From: Neopararhizobium haloflavum
Lineage (GTDB): Bacteria; Pseudomonadota; Alphaproteobacteria; Rhizobiales; Rhizobiaceae
DNA length: 64,000 nt
Assembly: GCF_002750855.1 (NCBI RefSeq)
Contig: NZ_NWUC01000006.1
Coordinates: 1 to 64,000, forward strand
Direction: 5' to 3'
The position numbers and the translations under genes are program-made. The notes under the pieces were generated by a model. It ran no database searches and had not been told where the DNA came from. It saw nothing but the letters and a program-made list of their open reading frames with translations. Position 1 is the stretch's first letter. Every line of letters begins with the position of its first letter. Positions 10,456 through 20,882 of the stretch are shown here, piece after piece.

Positions 10456-11862
10456 ATGGAAGACGTTTTGCGGCGGGCAGAGGCAACACGATCATATGCA
10501 GCGGCAGGGTGGCCCCCCGTGCGCTTGGCTTTGATGGCCCTCCTGCTGTTGTCAAGCGCCTCTGCCGTGCTGCATGCCCAGGAACCGTCCGCCGAAAAGG
10601 CCGCCAGGACCGATGCGTTGGCGGACCAGCGCGAACGCACAGCGTCGGAACTGGACGCGCTGACGGGCAAGATTGACGTGTCCAATGAGCGGTTGGCTGA
10701 ACTTCAGGCGGAAGTGGATGGCCTGCGCAAGGATGAAGAGACGATCCGCGAAAATCTGATCGCCGCTGCCGAAGCGCAACAGACATTCACCCAGAGGATC
10801 GGCGAGATCGAGGATCGATACGCTGCCTTGCGCGCCGACGAAGCCGCCATCACTGCATCGCTGAGCGAGCGCCGCGGCGTTCTCTCCGAAGTTCTGGCGG
10901 CCCTGCAGCGCATGGGCCGCAATCCGCCGCCCGCCCTGCTTGTCAGTGCCAATGACGCGCTTGCCTCGGTGCGCAGTGCCATCCTGCTCGGCGCTGTCGT
11001 GCCGGAGATGCGGGCGGAAACCGAGATGCTCGTATCCGATCTTCAAAAGCTTGTCTCGATCCGCGACTCGATCGACGAGGAACGTGTCGCACTGCTCGAT
11101 TTGCGCGAAGAGCAAGTGGAGGAAGAGCAACGCCTTGCCCTGCTCCTCGACGAAAAGCGCGCCCTGCAATCCAAGCGTGAAGAACAGCTGGAAGTGGAGC
11201 GCGAATCGGTCGCCAGGCTTGCCGAAAGGGCGATCGGTCTTCAGGATCTCATTGCTTCGCTGGAGACCGAGATCGAATCCGTGCGCGAGGCCGCCGAAGC
11301 GGCGGCGGAAGCAACACGTTTGCGTGAACGCCAGACTGAGGAGCAGATGGAGCGCGCGCGCGCCAGGGCGCGTGACGGCACGCTGGACATGGATCGGTTC
11401 GCTCCGGCCGTGCCGTTCGACGCGCTGCACGGGAGCCTAGAACTTCCAGTCACCGGCCAGATCGCGCGGCATTTCGGCGATGACGACGGCACGGGCCACC
11501 GCCTGCAGGGCGTCACGGTCGCCAGCCGGTCGGGTGCGGTGGTGCAGGCGCCGGCCGATGCCTGGGTGGTTTATTCCGGCCCGTTTCGAACCTATGGACA
11601 ACTCTTGATCCTGAATGCCGGTGATGAATATCATATCGTGATGGCAGGTATGGACCGGATCGACGTGTCGCCGGGGCAATTCGTCGTCGCCGGTGAACCA
11701 GTCGCGGCGATGGGTGAAACGAGGTTGGCCGGCGCCGCCGCCTTGGCTCTGGCTTCGACGCAGCCGACGCTTTACATTGAGTTCAGAAAAGATAGCCAGC
11801 CGGTCGATCCGGCGCCCTGGTGGGCTCTTGAGACTTCGGGAAGGGTAAGCAATGATTCGTAA
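10456..11862 (+). CDS. EnvC-like murein hydrolase activator (degenerate LytM/M23 domain)
   Basis: Periplasmic coiled-coil protein with a C-terminal M23-like domain, like EnvC, which activates amidases at the division septum. From the ATG at 10456 it has 468 residues: signal peptide to about residue 40 (RLALMALLLLSSASAVLHAQ), coiled coil about 45-310 rich in Glu/Arg/Ala, LytM domain about 335-468. The zinc ligands are missing: HxGxD reads RLQGVTV, the YAHL site reads VMAGM, and PHLHFE reads PTLYIEF. This fits a non-catalytic activator. GTG codons at 10393, 10435 and 10444 are alternative starts. Its end overlaps ctpA by 11 bases. Confidence 0.88.
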   Translation: MEDVLRRAEATRSYAAAGWPPVRLALMALLLLSSASAVLHAQEPSAEKAARTDALADQRERTASELDALTGKIDVSNERLAELQAEVDGLRKDEETIRENLIAAAEAQQTFTQRIGEIEDRYAALRADEAAITASLSERRGVLSEVLAALQRMGRNPPPALLVSANDALASVRSAILLGAVVPEMRAETEMLVSDLQKLVSIRDSIDEERVALLDLREEQVEEEQRLALLLDEKRALQSKREEQLEVERESVARLAERAIGLQDLIASLETEIESVREAAEAAAEATRLRERQTEEQMERARARARDGTLDMDRFAPAVPFDALHGSLELPVTGQIARHFGDDDGTGHRLQGVTVASRSGAVVQAPADAWVVYSGPFRTYGQLLILNAGDEYHIVMAGMDRIDVSPGQFVVAGEPVAAMGETRLAGAAALALASTQPTLYIEFRKDSQPVDPAPWWALETSGRVSNDS

Positions 11863-13174
11863 GATTTCACTCCTGTTCGCCGGAGCCCTCATGGGCGCCA
11901 CAGCGCTCAGCACCGCCCAGCAATTCGGCACGTCCGCCGAAGCGGCAAACTCCGAGACCTATGAGCAACTGTCGATTTTCGGGGACGTATTCGAGCGCGT
12001 GCGCGCCCAGTATGTGACGCCGCCGGAAGAAAAGGAACTCATCGAGAGCGCCATCAATGGCATGCTCACCTCGCTCGATCCGCATTCCAGCTACCTGAAC
12101 GCTGAAGACGCCAACGACATGCGCACCCAAACGCGGGGCGAATTCGGCGGCCTCGGCATCGAAGTCACGATGGAGGATGAACTCGTCAAGGTCATTACTC
12201 CGATCGAAGATACACCCGCCGCCCGCGCCGGCGTTCTTGCGGGCGACTTGATCTCCGAAATCGACGGGGAGTCGCTGCGTGGACTGACGCTTTCCGATGC
12301 CGTGGACCTGATGCGCGGTCCGGTGGACACGGAAGTGGAACTGACCGTGATCCGCGAAGGCGCCGACGCGCCGATGAAGATCAAGGTCACCCGAGACATC
12401 ATCACCGTTCGGGCCGTGCGGCACAGCATAGAGGACGACGTTGGTTACCTGCGCGTGATTTCCTTCACCGAGAAGACCTACGACGACCTTGCCGCGGCAA
12501 TCGAGGAGATCAAGGCTGAGGTGCCGGAGGATGAGCTCAAGGGCTATGTCCTCGACATGCGCCTCAATCCGGGCGGCCTGCTCGACCAGGCCATCAGCGT
12601 CACCGACGCTTTCCTGGATCGCGGCGAGATCGTGTCGACCCGCGGCCGCAACGAGGAGGAAAGCCGTCGCTTCAATTCGCGAGCAGGTGACCTGACAGGC
12701 AACAAGCCGCTGGTCGTCCTCGTCAATGGCGGCTCGGCTTCCGCATCTGAGATCGTCGCCGGCGCACTGCAGGACCACAAGCGCGCCACCGTGGTTGGCA
12801 CGCGCTCCTTCGGCAAGGGCTCGGTCCAGACAATCATCCCGCTCGGCGAAAATGGCGCACTGCGGCTGACGACCGCGCTTTACTACACCCCTTCCGGCAA
12901 ATCGATCCAGGGCACCGGCATTTCGCCGGACATCACCGTGGAGCAGCCGTTGCCGGAGGAGATGCGTGGGCGCGTCGAGGCGGCAGGCGAGTCTGAGTTG
13001 CGCGGCCACATCCAGGGTGAGAGCGAGACCGACGAAGGTTCGGGTTCGATCGCCTATGTGCCGCCGGAAAAGGAAGACGACATCCAGCTCAACTATGCGC
13101 TGGATCTGCTGCGCGGCGACAAGTCGGACCCGTCCTTCCCGCCCAATCCGGATCAGGCTGCCGTTAGCGACTGA
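11852..13174 (+). CDS. ctpA: Carboxyl-terminal processing protease, S41 family
   Basis: Periplasmic tail-specific serine protease. The 440 residues comprise a signal peptide (about 1-32), a PDZ domain around 90-170 (GGLGIEVTMEDELVKV, followed by AGVLAGDLISEIDG) and the S41 domain. The Ser/Lys dyad lies in GGSASASEIVAGALQ and RSFGKGSVQT. The C-terminus is Glu/Asp-rich with pairs of prolines. It overlaps the EnvC-like gene, so the two are translationally coupled; this pairing suggests joint control of peptidoglycan remodelling, since CtpA proteases cleave or regulate hydrolases in other bacteria (inference here). Confidence 0.95.
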   Translation: MIRKISLLFAGALMGATALSTAQQFGTSAEAANSETYEQLSIFGDVFERVRAQYVTPPEEKELIESAINGMLTSLDPHSSYLNAEDANDMRTQTRGEFGGLGIEVTMEDELVKVITPIEDTPAARAGVLAGDLISEIDGESLRGLTLSDAVDLMRGPVDTEVELTVIREGADAPMKIKVTRDIITVRAVRHSIEDDVGYLRVISFTEKTYDDLAAAIEEIKAEVPEDELKGYVLDMRLNPGGLLDQAISVTDAFLDRGEIVSTRGRNEEESRRFNSRAGDLTGNKPLVVLVNGGSASASEIVAGALQDHKRATVVGTRSFGKGSVQTIIPLGENGALRLTTALYYTPSGKSIQGTGISPDITVEQPLPEEMRGRVEAAGESELRGHIQGESETDEGSGSIAYVPPEKEDDIQLNYALDLLRGDKSDPSFPPNPDQAAVSD

Positions 13175-13198
13175 TCGGCAGACACCGGAAAGAGCATC

Positions 13199-13233
13199 AA
13201 CCGCGCCGAGACATTGTCCGGCGCGGTTTTTCT
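13199..13233 (+). terminator. Intrinsic terminator after ctpA
   Basis: A 10-bp stem (13199-13208 with 13219-13228) and a 10-base loop are followed by a T-run (13227-13231). It separates the envC-ctpA unit from the deacetylase gene starting at 13269. Confidence 0.8.
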
Positions 13234-13268
13234 TGCCGAATCACCCCGTGTCATGAGAGCGGTTCTAT

Positions 13269-14468
13269 GTGGGCAGCGATCTCGACAGGCCATTGGGGCA
13301 AGACAGGAAAGCACCGCGCAGCCGGCCTCCCCGGCTCGGCGGGCGATCTGCTATAGGTTTGCTTGCCATCGTCGGTATCGTCGCCTTGGCCAGCCTTGCC
13401 GCGTTCCAGAGCGACGATCTCCGCCAGACAGCCGCCGTAACCGAACCTGACGTTCCAGCTGACCCGTTGCCCGCAGCCTATGAGCCTGCCGATGCCCATC
13501 AGGACGTGACGACTGGTGTCACGCCCCGCCCGTCAGGACGTTCGGGCGCCGATGTCACCACTGAAATGACGGGAGATGGCGAGTCCGTAACCATATTCCG
13601 GCCGGGCGCACGACAGGACGACGGCCCACAGATCCTCGACGGCGGAACCGTTGGCCAGGATCTGAGGTTCGCCCACCTGCCCGAACCCGTATTGTTGGAG
13701 GAAACCGCGCAAGGCGCACTGCCGCGGCGCAGCGACACAGATCGGCCGATCGACGCCTATGCCCGCAGCTGGTCGGGCGCGCGTGGCACGCGGATCGCGA
13801 TCGTGGTCGGTGGCCTCGGCCTCAGTCAGACTGGCACACAATACGCGATCGAGACACTCCCGGAGGAGGTCACGCTCGGATTCGCCGCTGGGGGCAACAG
13901 TCTCCAGCGTTGGATGCAGGCCGCACGGCGCGGGGGGCACGAGATTGTGCTGCAGGTGCCCTTCGAACCGTTCAACGACCTGGCGGGAGCCGCGGCGGGA
14001 GAGACCCTGACGATCGCCGCCGGAGAAGAAGCCAACCTGGCCAGCCTGCACGCCGCCATGGCGCAACTGACCAACTACACCGGCATCATGAATCACCTCG
14101 GCGGCAAATTCCTTGCAGACGCCGGCGCGATCGAACCCATCATGCGCGATCTCGCTGACCGTGGGCTGCTGTTTCTCGACGATGGCACATCGGCCCAATC
14201 GAAGGCCGAACTGGTCGCGGGCGCTGTCGGCACGCCGTTCGCGGCGGCAGAACTGGTTATCGACATCAATCGCGATCGCGGCAGCATGCTGGAGCGCCTT
14301 GATGCCTTGGAGCGCGTTGCCGTGCGCAATGGGCAGGCGATCGGCGTTGCGTCCGCTTTCGATGAGAGCGTCGACACCATTGCTGCCTGGATCGAAGACG
14401 CCCGCAGCCGCAACATAGAAATCGTCGGCGTCGCCGCACTCGCCGACGATCCCGAACGTCAGCGATGA
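13269..14468 (+). CDS. Divergent polysaccharide deacetylase family protein
   Basis: Member of the divergent polysaccharide deacetylase family (DUF610, YibQ-like), widely found downstream of envC and ctpA. GTG start at 13269; [14 protein letters not shown] is the conserved rhizobial N-terminus. A TM helix lies at about 28-46, followed by a low-complexity periplasmic linker to about residue 165. The domain starts [21 protein letters not shown]; the usual first-strand Asp position reads GG here. It includes [12 protein letters not shown] and MNHLGGKF. Probably periplasmic and acts on cell-wall glycan, but activity is not proven for this family. Confidence 0.88.
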   Translation: MGSDLDRPLGQDRKAPRSRPPRLGGRSAIGLLAIVGIVALASLAAFQSDDLRQTAAVTEPDVPADPLPAAYEPADAHQDVTTGVTPRPSGRSGADVTTEMTGDGESVTIFRPGARQDDGPQILDGGTVGQDLRFAHLPEPVLLEETAQGALPRRSDTDRPIDAYARSWSGARGTRIAIVVGGLGLSQTGTQYAIETLPEEVTLGFAAGGNSLQRWMQAARRGGHEIVLQVPFEPFNDLAGAAAGETLTIAAGEEANLASLHAAMAQLTNYTGIMNHLGGKFLADAGAIEPIMRDLADRGLLFLDDGTSAQSKAELVAGAVGTPFAAAELVIDINRDRGSMLERLDALERVAVRNGQAIGVASAFDESVDTIAAWIEDARSRNIEIVGVAALADDPERQR

Positions 14469-14484
14469 AGAGCGAGATCGAGCC

Positions 14485-15003
14485 TTGGCAGAATTGAAAC
14501 CGGACGATCTTCCCTACCGGCGCTGCGTCGGTGTCATGGTGATCAATGCTGCCGGCCTGGTGTGGATGGGTCGACGGTTGCCCCTTGCCGATTCCGAGTA
14601 TGATGGCTCGCCCAAACTATGGCAGATGCCGCAAGGCGGGATCGACGAAGGCGAAGAGCCATTGCCCGCAGCGCTGCGCGAACTATACGAAGAAACCGGC
14701 ATGCGGTCGGTCTCGCTGATCGCCGAAGCACCGCGCTGGATCAAATACGATCTGCCGCGCGAACTCCTGGGCATTGGCCTCAAGGGTCGGTTTCGCGGGC
14801 AGACACAAAAGTGGTTTGCATTCCGCTTTGAGGGCCCGGATCAGGAAATCGCCATTGCCCCGCCGCCCGGCGGGCACGAGCAGGAATTCGATGCGTGGGC
14901 GTGGACACCGGTCGACCGATTGACGGATATGATCGTGCCGTTCAAACGCCAGGTCTATGAAGAGGTGGTCAGCGTCTTCCGCCCCTACGTCCATCCGGCG
15001 TAA
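14485..15003 (+). CDS. rppH: RNA pyrophosphohydrolase (Nudix)
   Basis: Removes pyrophosphate from 5'-triphosphate mRNA to trigger decay. The 172-residue protein has [21 protein letters not shown] and a full Nudix box [20 protein letters not shown] followed by TGM, then WIKYDLP and [15 protein letters not shown], all typical of RppH. The frame opens with TTG at 14485 and I see no in-frame ATG near it, so the start is provisional. It follows the deacetylase gene by 16 bases and converges with atpC. Confidence 0.94.
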   Translation: MAELKPDDLPYRRCVGVMVINAAGLVWMGRRLPLADSEYDGSPKLWQMPQGGIDEGEEPLPAALRELYEETGMRSVSLIAEAPRWIKYDLPRELLGIGLKGRFRGQTQKWFAFRFEGPDQEIAIAPPPGGHEQEFDAWAWTPVDRLTDMIVPFKRQVYEEVVSVFRPYVHPA

Positions 15004-15044
15004 AGGCGCATCAACGATGCTGTGATCGCGCGAACTCTGGTCGA

Positions 15045-15452
15045 TCAGGCCGGAAGGATGGCACCCTGCAGCGTCGTCAGCTGGTTGAGATACTCGTCCA
15101 GCTTCATGACCTCTTCGTCGCCTGAAGCCTTCTCCCGATCGGCACGTGCCGCTTCGACGCGTCGCGCAAACTCGTCGCGGTCGAGGTCATTGACCGCGAA
15201 GGCAGCCTCGGCAAGCAGCGTGCAGCCCGTGGGCAGAATGTCGGCAAAACCGCCGAATACGACGAAGTCCTGCTTTTCGCCGGTCGACAGTTCGACTGAT
15301 ACGATGCCGGGACGAAGGGTCGTCATCACAGGCGCATGCTGCGGCAGGACCGTCATTTCGCCTTCAGAACCGGGAATGACGACGGAAACTGCCTCGGCGG
15401 AAACCAGCAGGCGCTCCGGCGATACGAGTTCAAAGTTGAAGGTGTCAGCCAT
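15045..15452 (-). CDS. atpC: ATP synthase F1 epsilon subunit
   Basis: Central-stalk subunit that regulates F1 catalysis. The 135-residue product starts MADTFNFELVSPERLLVSAE and has VVIPGSEGEMTVLPQHAPVMTTL, the N-terminal beta-sandwich signature, with a short C-terminal helical part. Last gene of atpHAGDC, separated from atpD by 77 bases that contain a strong stem-loop. Confidence 0.96.
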   Translation of the reverse strand: MADTFNFELVSPERLLVSAEAVSVVIPGSEGEMTVLPQHAPVMTTLRPGIVSVELSTGEKQDFVVFGGFADILPTGCTLLAEAAFAVNDLDRDEFARRVEAARADREKASGDEEVMKLDEYLNQLTTLQGAILPA

Positions 15453-15487
15453 GTCGGGTCACTCTGTCGGCGATACGGGGGAATGCC

Positions 15488-15514
15488 GGCGATCGGCCGG
15501 AACAGCCGATCGCC
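15488..15514 (-). other. Strong stem-loop between atpD and atpC
   Basis: A 10-bp perfect stem (15488-15497 with 15505-15514) with a 7-base loop. There is no U-tract, so it is more likely an mRNA-processing or stability element, or a partial attenuator, than a full terminator. It lies just after the atpD stop. Confidence 0.55.
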
Positions 15515-15529
15515 TTTGATTGCGAAGGA

Positions 15530-17173
<1,644 letters not shown>

Positions 17174-17182
17174 TCAAGAGCC

Positions 17183-18076
17183 TCAGAGCGCTTCCGCGCC
17201 CGAAATGATTTCGATCAGTTCCTTGGTGATCTGCGCCTGACGCTGGCGGTTGTAGGAGAGCGTCAGCTTGTCGATCATCTCGCCGGCGTTCCGGGTCGCA
17301 TTGTCCATGGCGGACATGCGCGCACCCTGTTCCGACGCAGCGTTCTCGAGCAAGGCGCGGAAAATCTGCACCGCGATGTTTCGCGGAATGAGATCGGACA
17401 GAATGCTTCCCGCGTCGGGCTCGTACTCGTAAATCGCACCGCCGAGCTTGTCGTCGCCGACGGCATCGTCCGTCTTGGCAGGCGCGCTGGCCGGAATGAG
17501 CTGCTGTGCGGTCGGGATCTGCGAGATCACCGACTTGAACTCCGAGTAAAACAGCGTGCAGACGTCGAATTCGCCCTTGTTGAAGAGCTCGATCACCTGA
17601 CGGGCGATGGCATCTGCATCACCGAAGCCGACCGACTTCACCTCGCGCAGGTCGACACGGTCGATGATCCGGTCGCGATGGTCGCGGCGCAGGATATCGA
17701 AGCCCTTCTTGCCGACACACAGGATTTTAACCTGCTTGCCCTCGGCGAGCAGCTTGCGCGTATGTTCGCGTGCCAGCCGCACGATCTGCGAGTTGAAGCC
17801 ACCGCACAGGCCGCGTTCCGCCGTGCACACGACGAGGAGATGAACATCGGACTTGCCGGTGCCCGTCATCAGACGCGGTGAATCGTCGCCCTCGCCGACG
17901 GCATCGGCGATGTTGGCGAGAACCTGACCCATGCGTTGCGAATAGGGCCGCGCTGCTTCCGCAGCCTCCTGCGCGCGACGCAGCTTCGCCGCGGCGACCA
18001 TCTGCATCGCCTTGGTGATCTTCTGCGTCGCCTTGACGGAGGAGATCCGGTTTCTCAGATCCTTAAGTGAAGGCAT
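17183..18076 (-). CDS. atpG: ATP synthase F1 gamma subunit
   Basis: Rotor shaft of F1. The 297-residue protein starts [21 protein letters not shown] and ends with the conserved [34 protein letters not shown] pattern (27 bases upstream of atpD). It has [12 protein letters not shown] in the N-terminal half. Fourth-to-last step in the gene order atpH-atpA-atpG-atpD-atpC. Confidence 0.98.
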   Translation of the reverse strand: MPSLKDLRNRISSVKATQKITKAMQMVAAAKLRRAQEAAEAARPYSQRMGQVLANIADAVGEGDDSPRLMTGTGKSDVHLLVVCTAERGLCGGFNSQIVRLAREHTRKLLAEGKQVKILCVGKKGFDILRRDHRDRIIDRVDLREVKSVGFGDADAIARQVIELFNKGEFDVCTLFYSEFKSVISQIPTAQQLIPASAPAKTDDAVGDDKLGGAIYEYEPDAGSILSDLIPRNIAVQIFRALLENAASEQGARMSAMDNATRNAGEMIDKLTLSYNRQRQAQITKELIEIISGAEAL

Positions 18077-18108
18077 CCGTTATCCGTCCGTTCTTGTGAT
18101 GCGTGGCC

Positions 18109-19638
18109 TCAGGCGAAGCTCTTGGCGAACTTGTCGATCTCTTTCTTGAGATCGCCTTCGATCGTGTCGTTCAAAGCCTTTTCCTTGCGGATGGCATCGA
18201 GAACGCCCTTGCCGTCGTTGCGCATATGCGACAACAGCCCGCGCTCGAACTTGCCGACGTCGGAGACAGCCAGCTTGTCGAGATAGCCCTTCACGCCCGC
18301 ATAGATCACCACGACCTGCTCTTCCGTCTTCAGCGGCGAGAACTGCGGCTGCTTCAAGAGCTCGGTCAGGCGCGCCCCACGGTTGAGGAGCCGCTGCGTT
18401 GAAGCGTCGAGGTCCGAACCGAACTGCGCGAAGGCGGCCATCTCACGATACTGGGCGAGTTCGCCCTTGATCGAGCCGGCAACCTGCTTCATCGCCTTGA
18501 TCTGAGCCGACGAGCCGACGCGCGACACCGACAGACCGACGTTCACAGCCGGACGGATGCCCTGATAGAACAGATCCGTTTCCAGGAAGATCTGGCCGTC
18601 GGTGATCGAGATCACGTTGGTCGGGATGTAAGCCGACACGTCGTTGGCCTGCGTCTCGATGACGGGAAGAGCGGTCAGCGAGCCGGCGCCCTGGTCGTCA
18701 TTGAGCTTGGCCGCGCGCTCGAGAAGGCGCGAGTGCAGGTAAAAGACGTCGCCGGGATAAGCTTCACGGCCCGGAGGACGACGCAGGAGCAGCGACATCT
18801 GACGATAGGCCACGGCCTGCTTGGAAAGATCGTCATATCCGATCACGGCATGCATGCCGTTGTCGCGGAAAAACTCACCCATCGTGCAGCCGGTGAACGG
18901 CGCAAGGTACTGCATCGGCGCCGGATCCGACGCCGTCGCAGCGACGACGATCGAATACTGAAGAGCGCCGCGCTCTTCCAGAACCTTGACGAACTGCGCA
19001 ACGGTAGAGCGCTTCTGGCCGACGGCGACGTAGACGCAGTAGAGCTTCTGGCTTTCGTCGTCGCCTTCGTTGAGCGGCTTCTGGTTGAGGAAGGTATCCA
19101 GAAGGATGGCGGTCTTGCCGGTCTGACGGTCGCCGATGACGAGCTCGCGCTGTCCGCGGCCGACCGGAATGAGGGCATCGATGGCCTTGAGGCCGGTCGA
19201 CATCGGCTCATGCACCGACTTGCGCGGAATGATGCCCGGCGCCTTGACGTCGACGCGCTTGCGCTCGTCGCCCTGAATTGGCCCCTTGCCGTCGATTGGA
19301 TTGCCGAGCGCGTCGACGACGCGACCCAGCAGACCCTTGCCGACAGGCACATCGACGATCGCGCCAGTCCGCTTGACCGTGTCGCCTTCCTTGATGTCCC
19401 GGTCAGAGCCGAAGATCACGACGCCGACATTATCGGCCTCAAGGTTCAGCGCCATGCCGCGAATGCCGCCAGGAAACTCGACCATCTCACCGGCCTGAAC
19501 GTTGTCGAGGCCGTAGACGCGAGCGATGCCGTCGCCAACAGACAGAACCTGTCCGACTTCGGAAACTTCGGCTTCCTTGCCGAAATTCTTGATTTGATCT
19601 TTCAGAATTGCGGAAATTTCCGCGGCGCGGATATCCAT
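18109..19638 (-). CDS. atpA: ATP synthase F1 alpha subunit
   Basis: Non-catalytic nucleotide-binding subunit of F1, 509 residues. It starts [20 protein letters not shown], has the P-loop [14 protein letters not shown] and the [28 protein letters not shown] segment. The ATG overlaps the stop of atpH by one base (ATGA type), so the two are translationally coupled. Confidence 0.98.
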   Translation of the reverse strand: MDIRAAEISAILKDQIKNFGKEAEVSEVGQVLSVGDGIARVYGLDNVQAGEMVEFPGGIRGMALNLEADNVGVVIFGSDRDIKEGDTVKRTGAIVDVPVGKGLLGRVVDALGNPIDGKGPIQGDERKRVDVKAPGIIPRKSVHEPMSTGLKAIDALIPVGRGQRELVIGDRQTGKTAILLDTFLNQKPLNEGDDESQKLYCVYVAVGQKRSTVAQFVKVLEERGALQYSIVVAATASDPAPMQYLAPFTGCTMGEFFRDNGMHAVIGYDDLSKQAVAYRQMSLLLRRPPGREAYPGDVFYLHSRLLERAAKLNDDQGAGSLTALPVIETQANDVSAYIPTNVISITDGQIFLETDLFYQGIRPAVNVGLSVSRVGSSAQIKAMKQVAGSIKGELAQYREMAAFAQFGSDLDASTQRLLNRGARLTELLKQPQFSPLKTEEQVVVIYAGVKGYLDKLAVSDVGKFERGLLSHMRNDGKGVLDAIRKEKALNDTIEGDLKKEIDKFAKSFA

Positions 19639-20204
19639 CAGCCGACCTCTTTCAGTGCAAGCTTAAGCGAGGAGAGTTTCGTTCTTAGAGACGTATCGAT
19701 CTGGCGGGAGCCGACCTTGACGATCAGGCCGCCGAGAATTGAGGGATCAACCGTGACGTTGAGGGCAACGTCCTTGCCGGTAACATCCTTGAGCGCCGCC
19801 CTGAGATCGGTTTCCTGGGCAGCGGTGAGCGCATGCGCCGTCGTAACCTCGGCAGCAACCTCGCCCCGATGCGCGGCAGCGATTTCACGGTAGGAGCGGA
19901 CAATTCCCGGTAGCGCAAACAGACGCCTGTTGCGCGCAACCACCTTGAGAAAATTGCCGGTGAGACCCTTGAGCCCCGCCTTGTCGACGATCGCCGTCAT
20001 GGCACGCGACTGCTCGTCAGCGGAAAAAATCGGGCTGACGACGAGGCGCCTCAGGTCCGCGCTTTCATTGATAAGGGCTTCGAACTGATCCAACTCGGCA
20101 CCGACAGCATCAATGGAGTTGGCATCCTTCGCCAGTTCGAACAGCGAGGAGGCATAACGTCGTGCAACACCGGAAATCATAGGGGATGTGTCTGCCACGG
20201 GCAC
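19638..20204 (-). CDS. atpH: ATP synthase F1 delta subunit
   Basis: Connects F1 to the peripheral stalk. The 188-residue product contains [19 protein letters not shown] at the N-terminus and [21 protein letters not shown] at the C-terminus. The start is GTG at 20204, with GAGAG about 6 bases upstream; GTG 20198 or ATG 20180 are possible. First gene of the F1 operon; F0 genes are not in the window, the usual split in alphaproteobacteria. The 240-base gap upstream presumably holds the operon promoter, which I could not place. Confidence 0.96.
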   Translation of the reverse strand: MPVADTSPMISGVARRYASSLFELAKDANSIDAVGAELDQFEALINESADLRRLVVSPIFSADEQSRAMTAIVDKAGLKGLTGNFLKVVARNRRLFALPGIVRSYREIAAAHRGEVAAEVTTAHALTAAQETDLRAALKDVTGKDVALNVTVDPSILGGLIVKVGSRQIDTSLRTKLSSLKLALKEVG

Positions 20205-20444
20205 CCAAATCTCTCAATCGAACCCAAGCCCGCCGACGGTTGAAACCGCACCAACCTCAACGCCTTGAATTTGTTGCTGTAATTATCAGGACTGCGCGCT
20301 GAAAAACACGCCTGCTCCAGAATTCGGGTGTCGTCTAACATAGGAACACCGCCACCGCAACATGCCAGAACCCCTGCTTTGGGCGCAATTCTGTCGCATC
20401 CGTGGCACCGCGGCCGCAAGGATCACCTGCAAAGGTGAACGACT

Positions 20445-20801
20445 CTAGAAAAGGCCAAGGGCATAGCCGGTCGGCAACACGGCGAGGACAAGCGCGAGGA
20501 CAAGAGCAACGAGCGAGCCACCGCCGGCGCGGCCATGACGCGCCATTGCGACGATCTGAACCAGCACGCTAACGCCCCAGCCGGCACCGAGAGCGAGATA
20601 GATCAGCGGTTGCGCCATAAGGACGGCGATGACCCCGAAACCGATCTGCAAGCCGGCGGCCTGCGCCCTGGCGACCAGCGACGTCGGGAAATGCGTGAAC
20701 AAGAGTGCAATAGCCTGCCACAGGCCGAAGAGGATCGTCGCCACCGCCGCCGCGAAGGCAAGCCATTCTGGCTGGGAACTCGGAAGATAGAACTCGATCA
20801 T
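20445..20801 (-). CDS. Small integral membrane protein, function unknown
   Basis: I do not recognise a characterised function. The 118-residue protein is almost wholly hydrophobic with about four TM helices (about 13-34, 47-70, 70-86 and 96-118), few charged residues, and short loops (FPTSLVARAQ; MARHGRAGG). It lies 81 bases downstream of priA on the same strand and 240 bases before atpH. The ATG start has no strong ribosome-binding site. Could be a transporter-like or lipid-interacting protein; nothing in the sequence decides. Confidence 0.7.
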   Translation of the reverse strand: MIEFYLPSSQPEWLAFAAAVATILFGLWQAIALLFTHFPTSLVARAQAAGLQIGFGVIAVLMAQPLIYLALGAGWGVSVLVQIVAMARHGRAGGGSLVALVLALVLAVLPTGYALGLF

Positions 20802-20882
20802 GAATGTCGGAACGCTCGCTGCTCGCAGATTCGCCGCAGCCCCATGGGTAGCCGACTGGGCGGCTCAGCAAAAGCCATGCAA

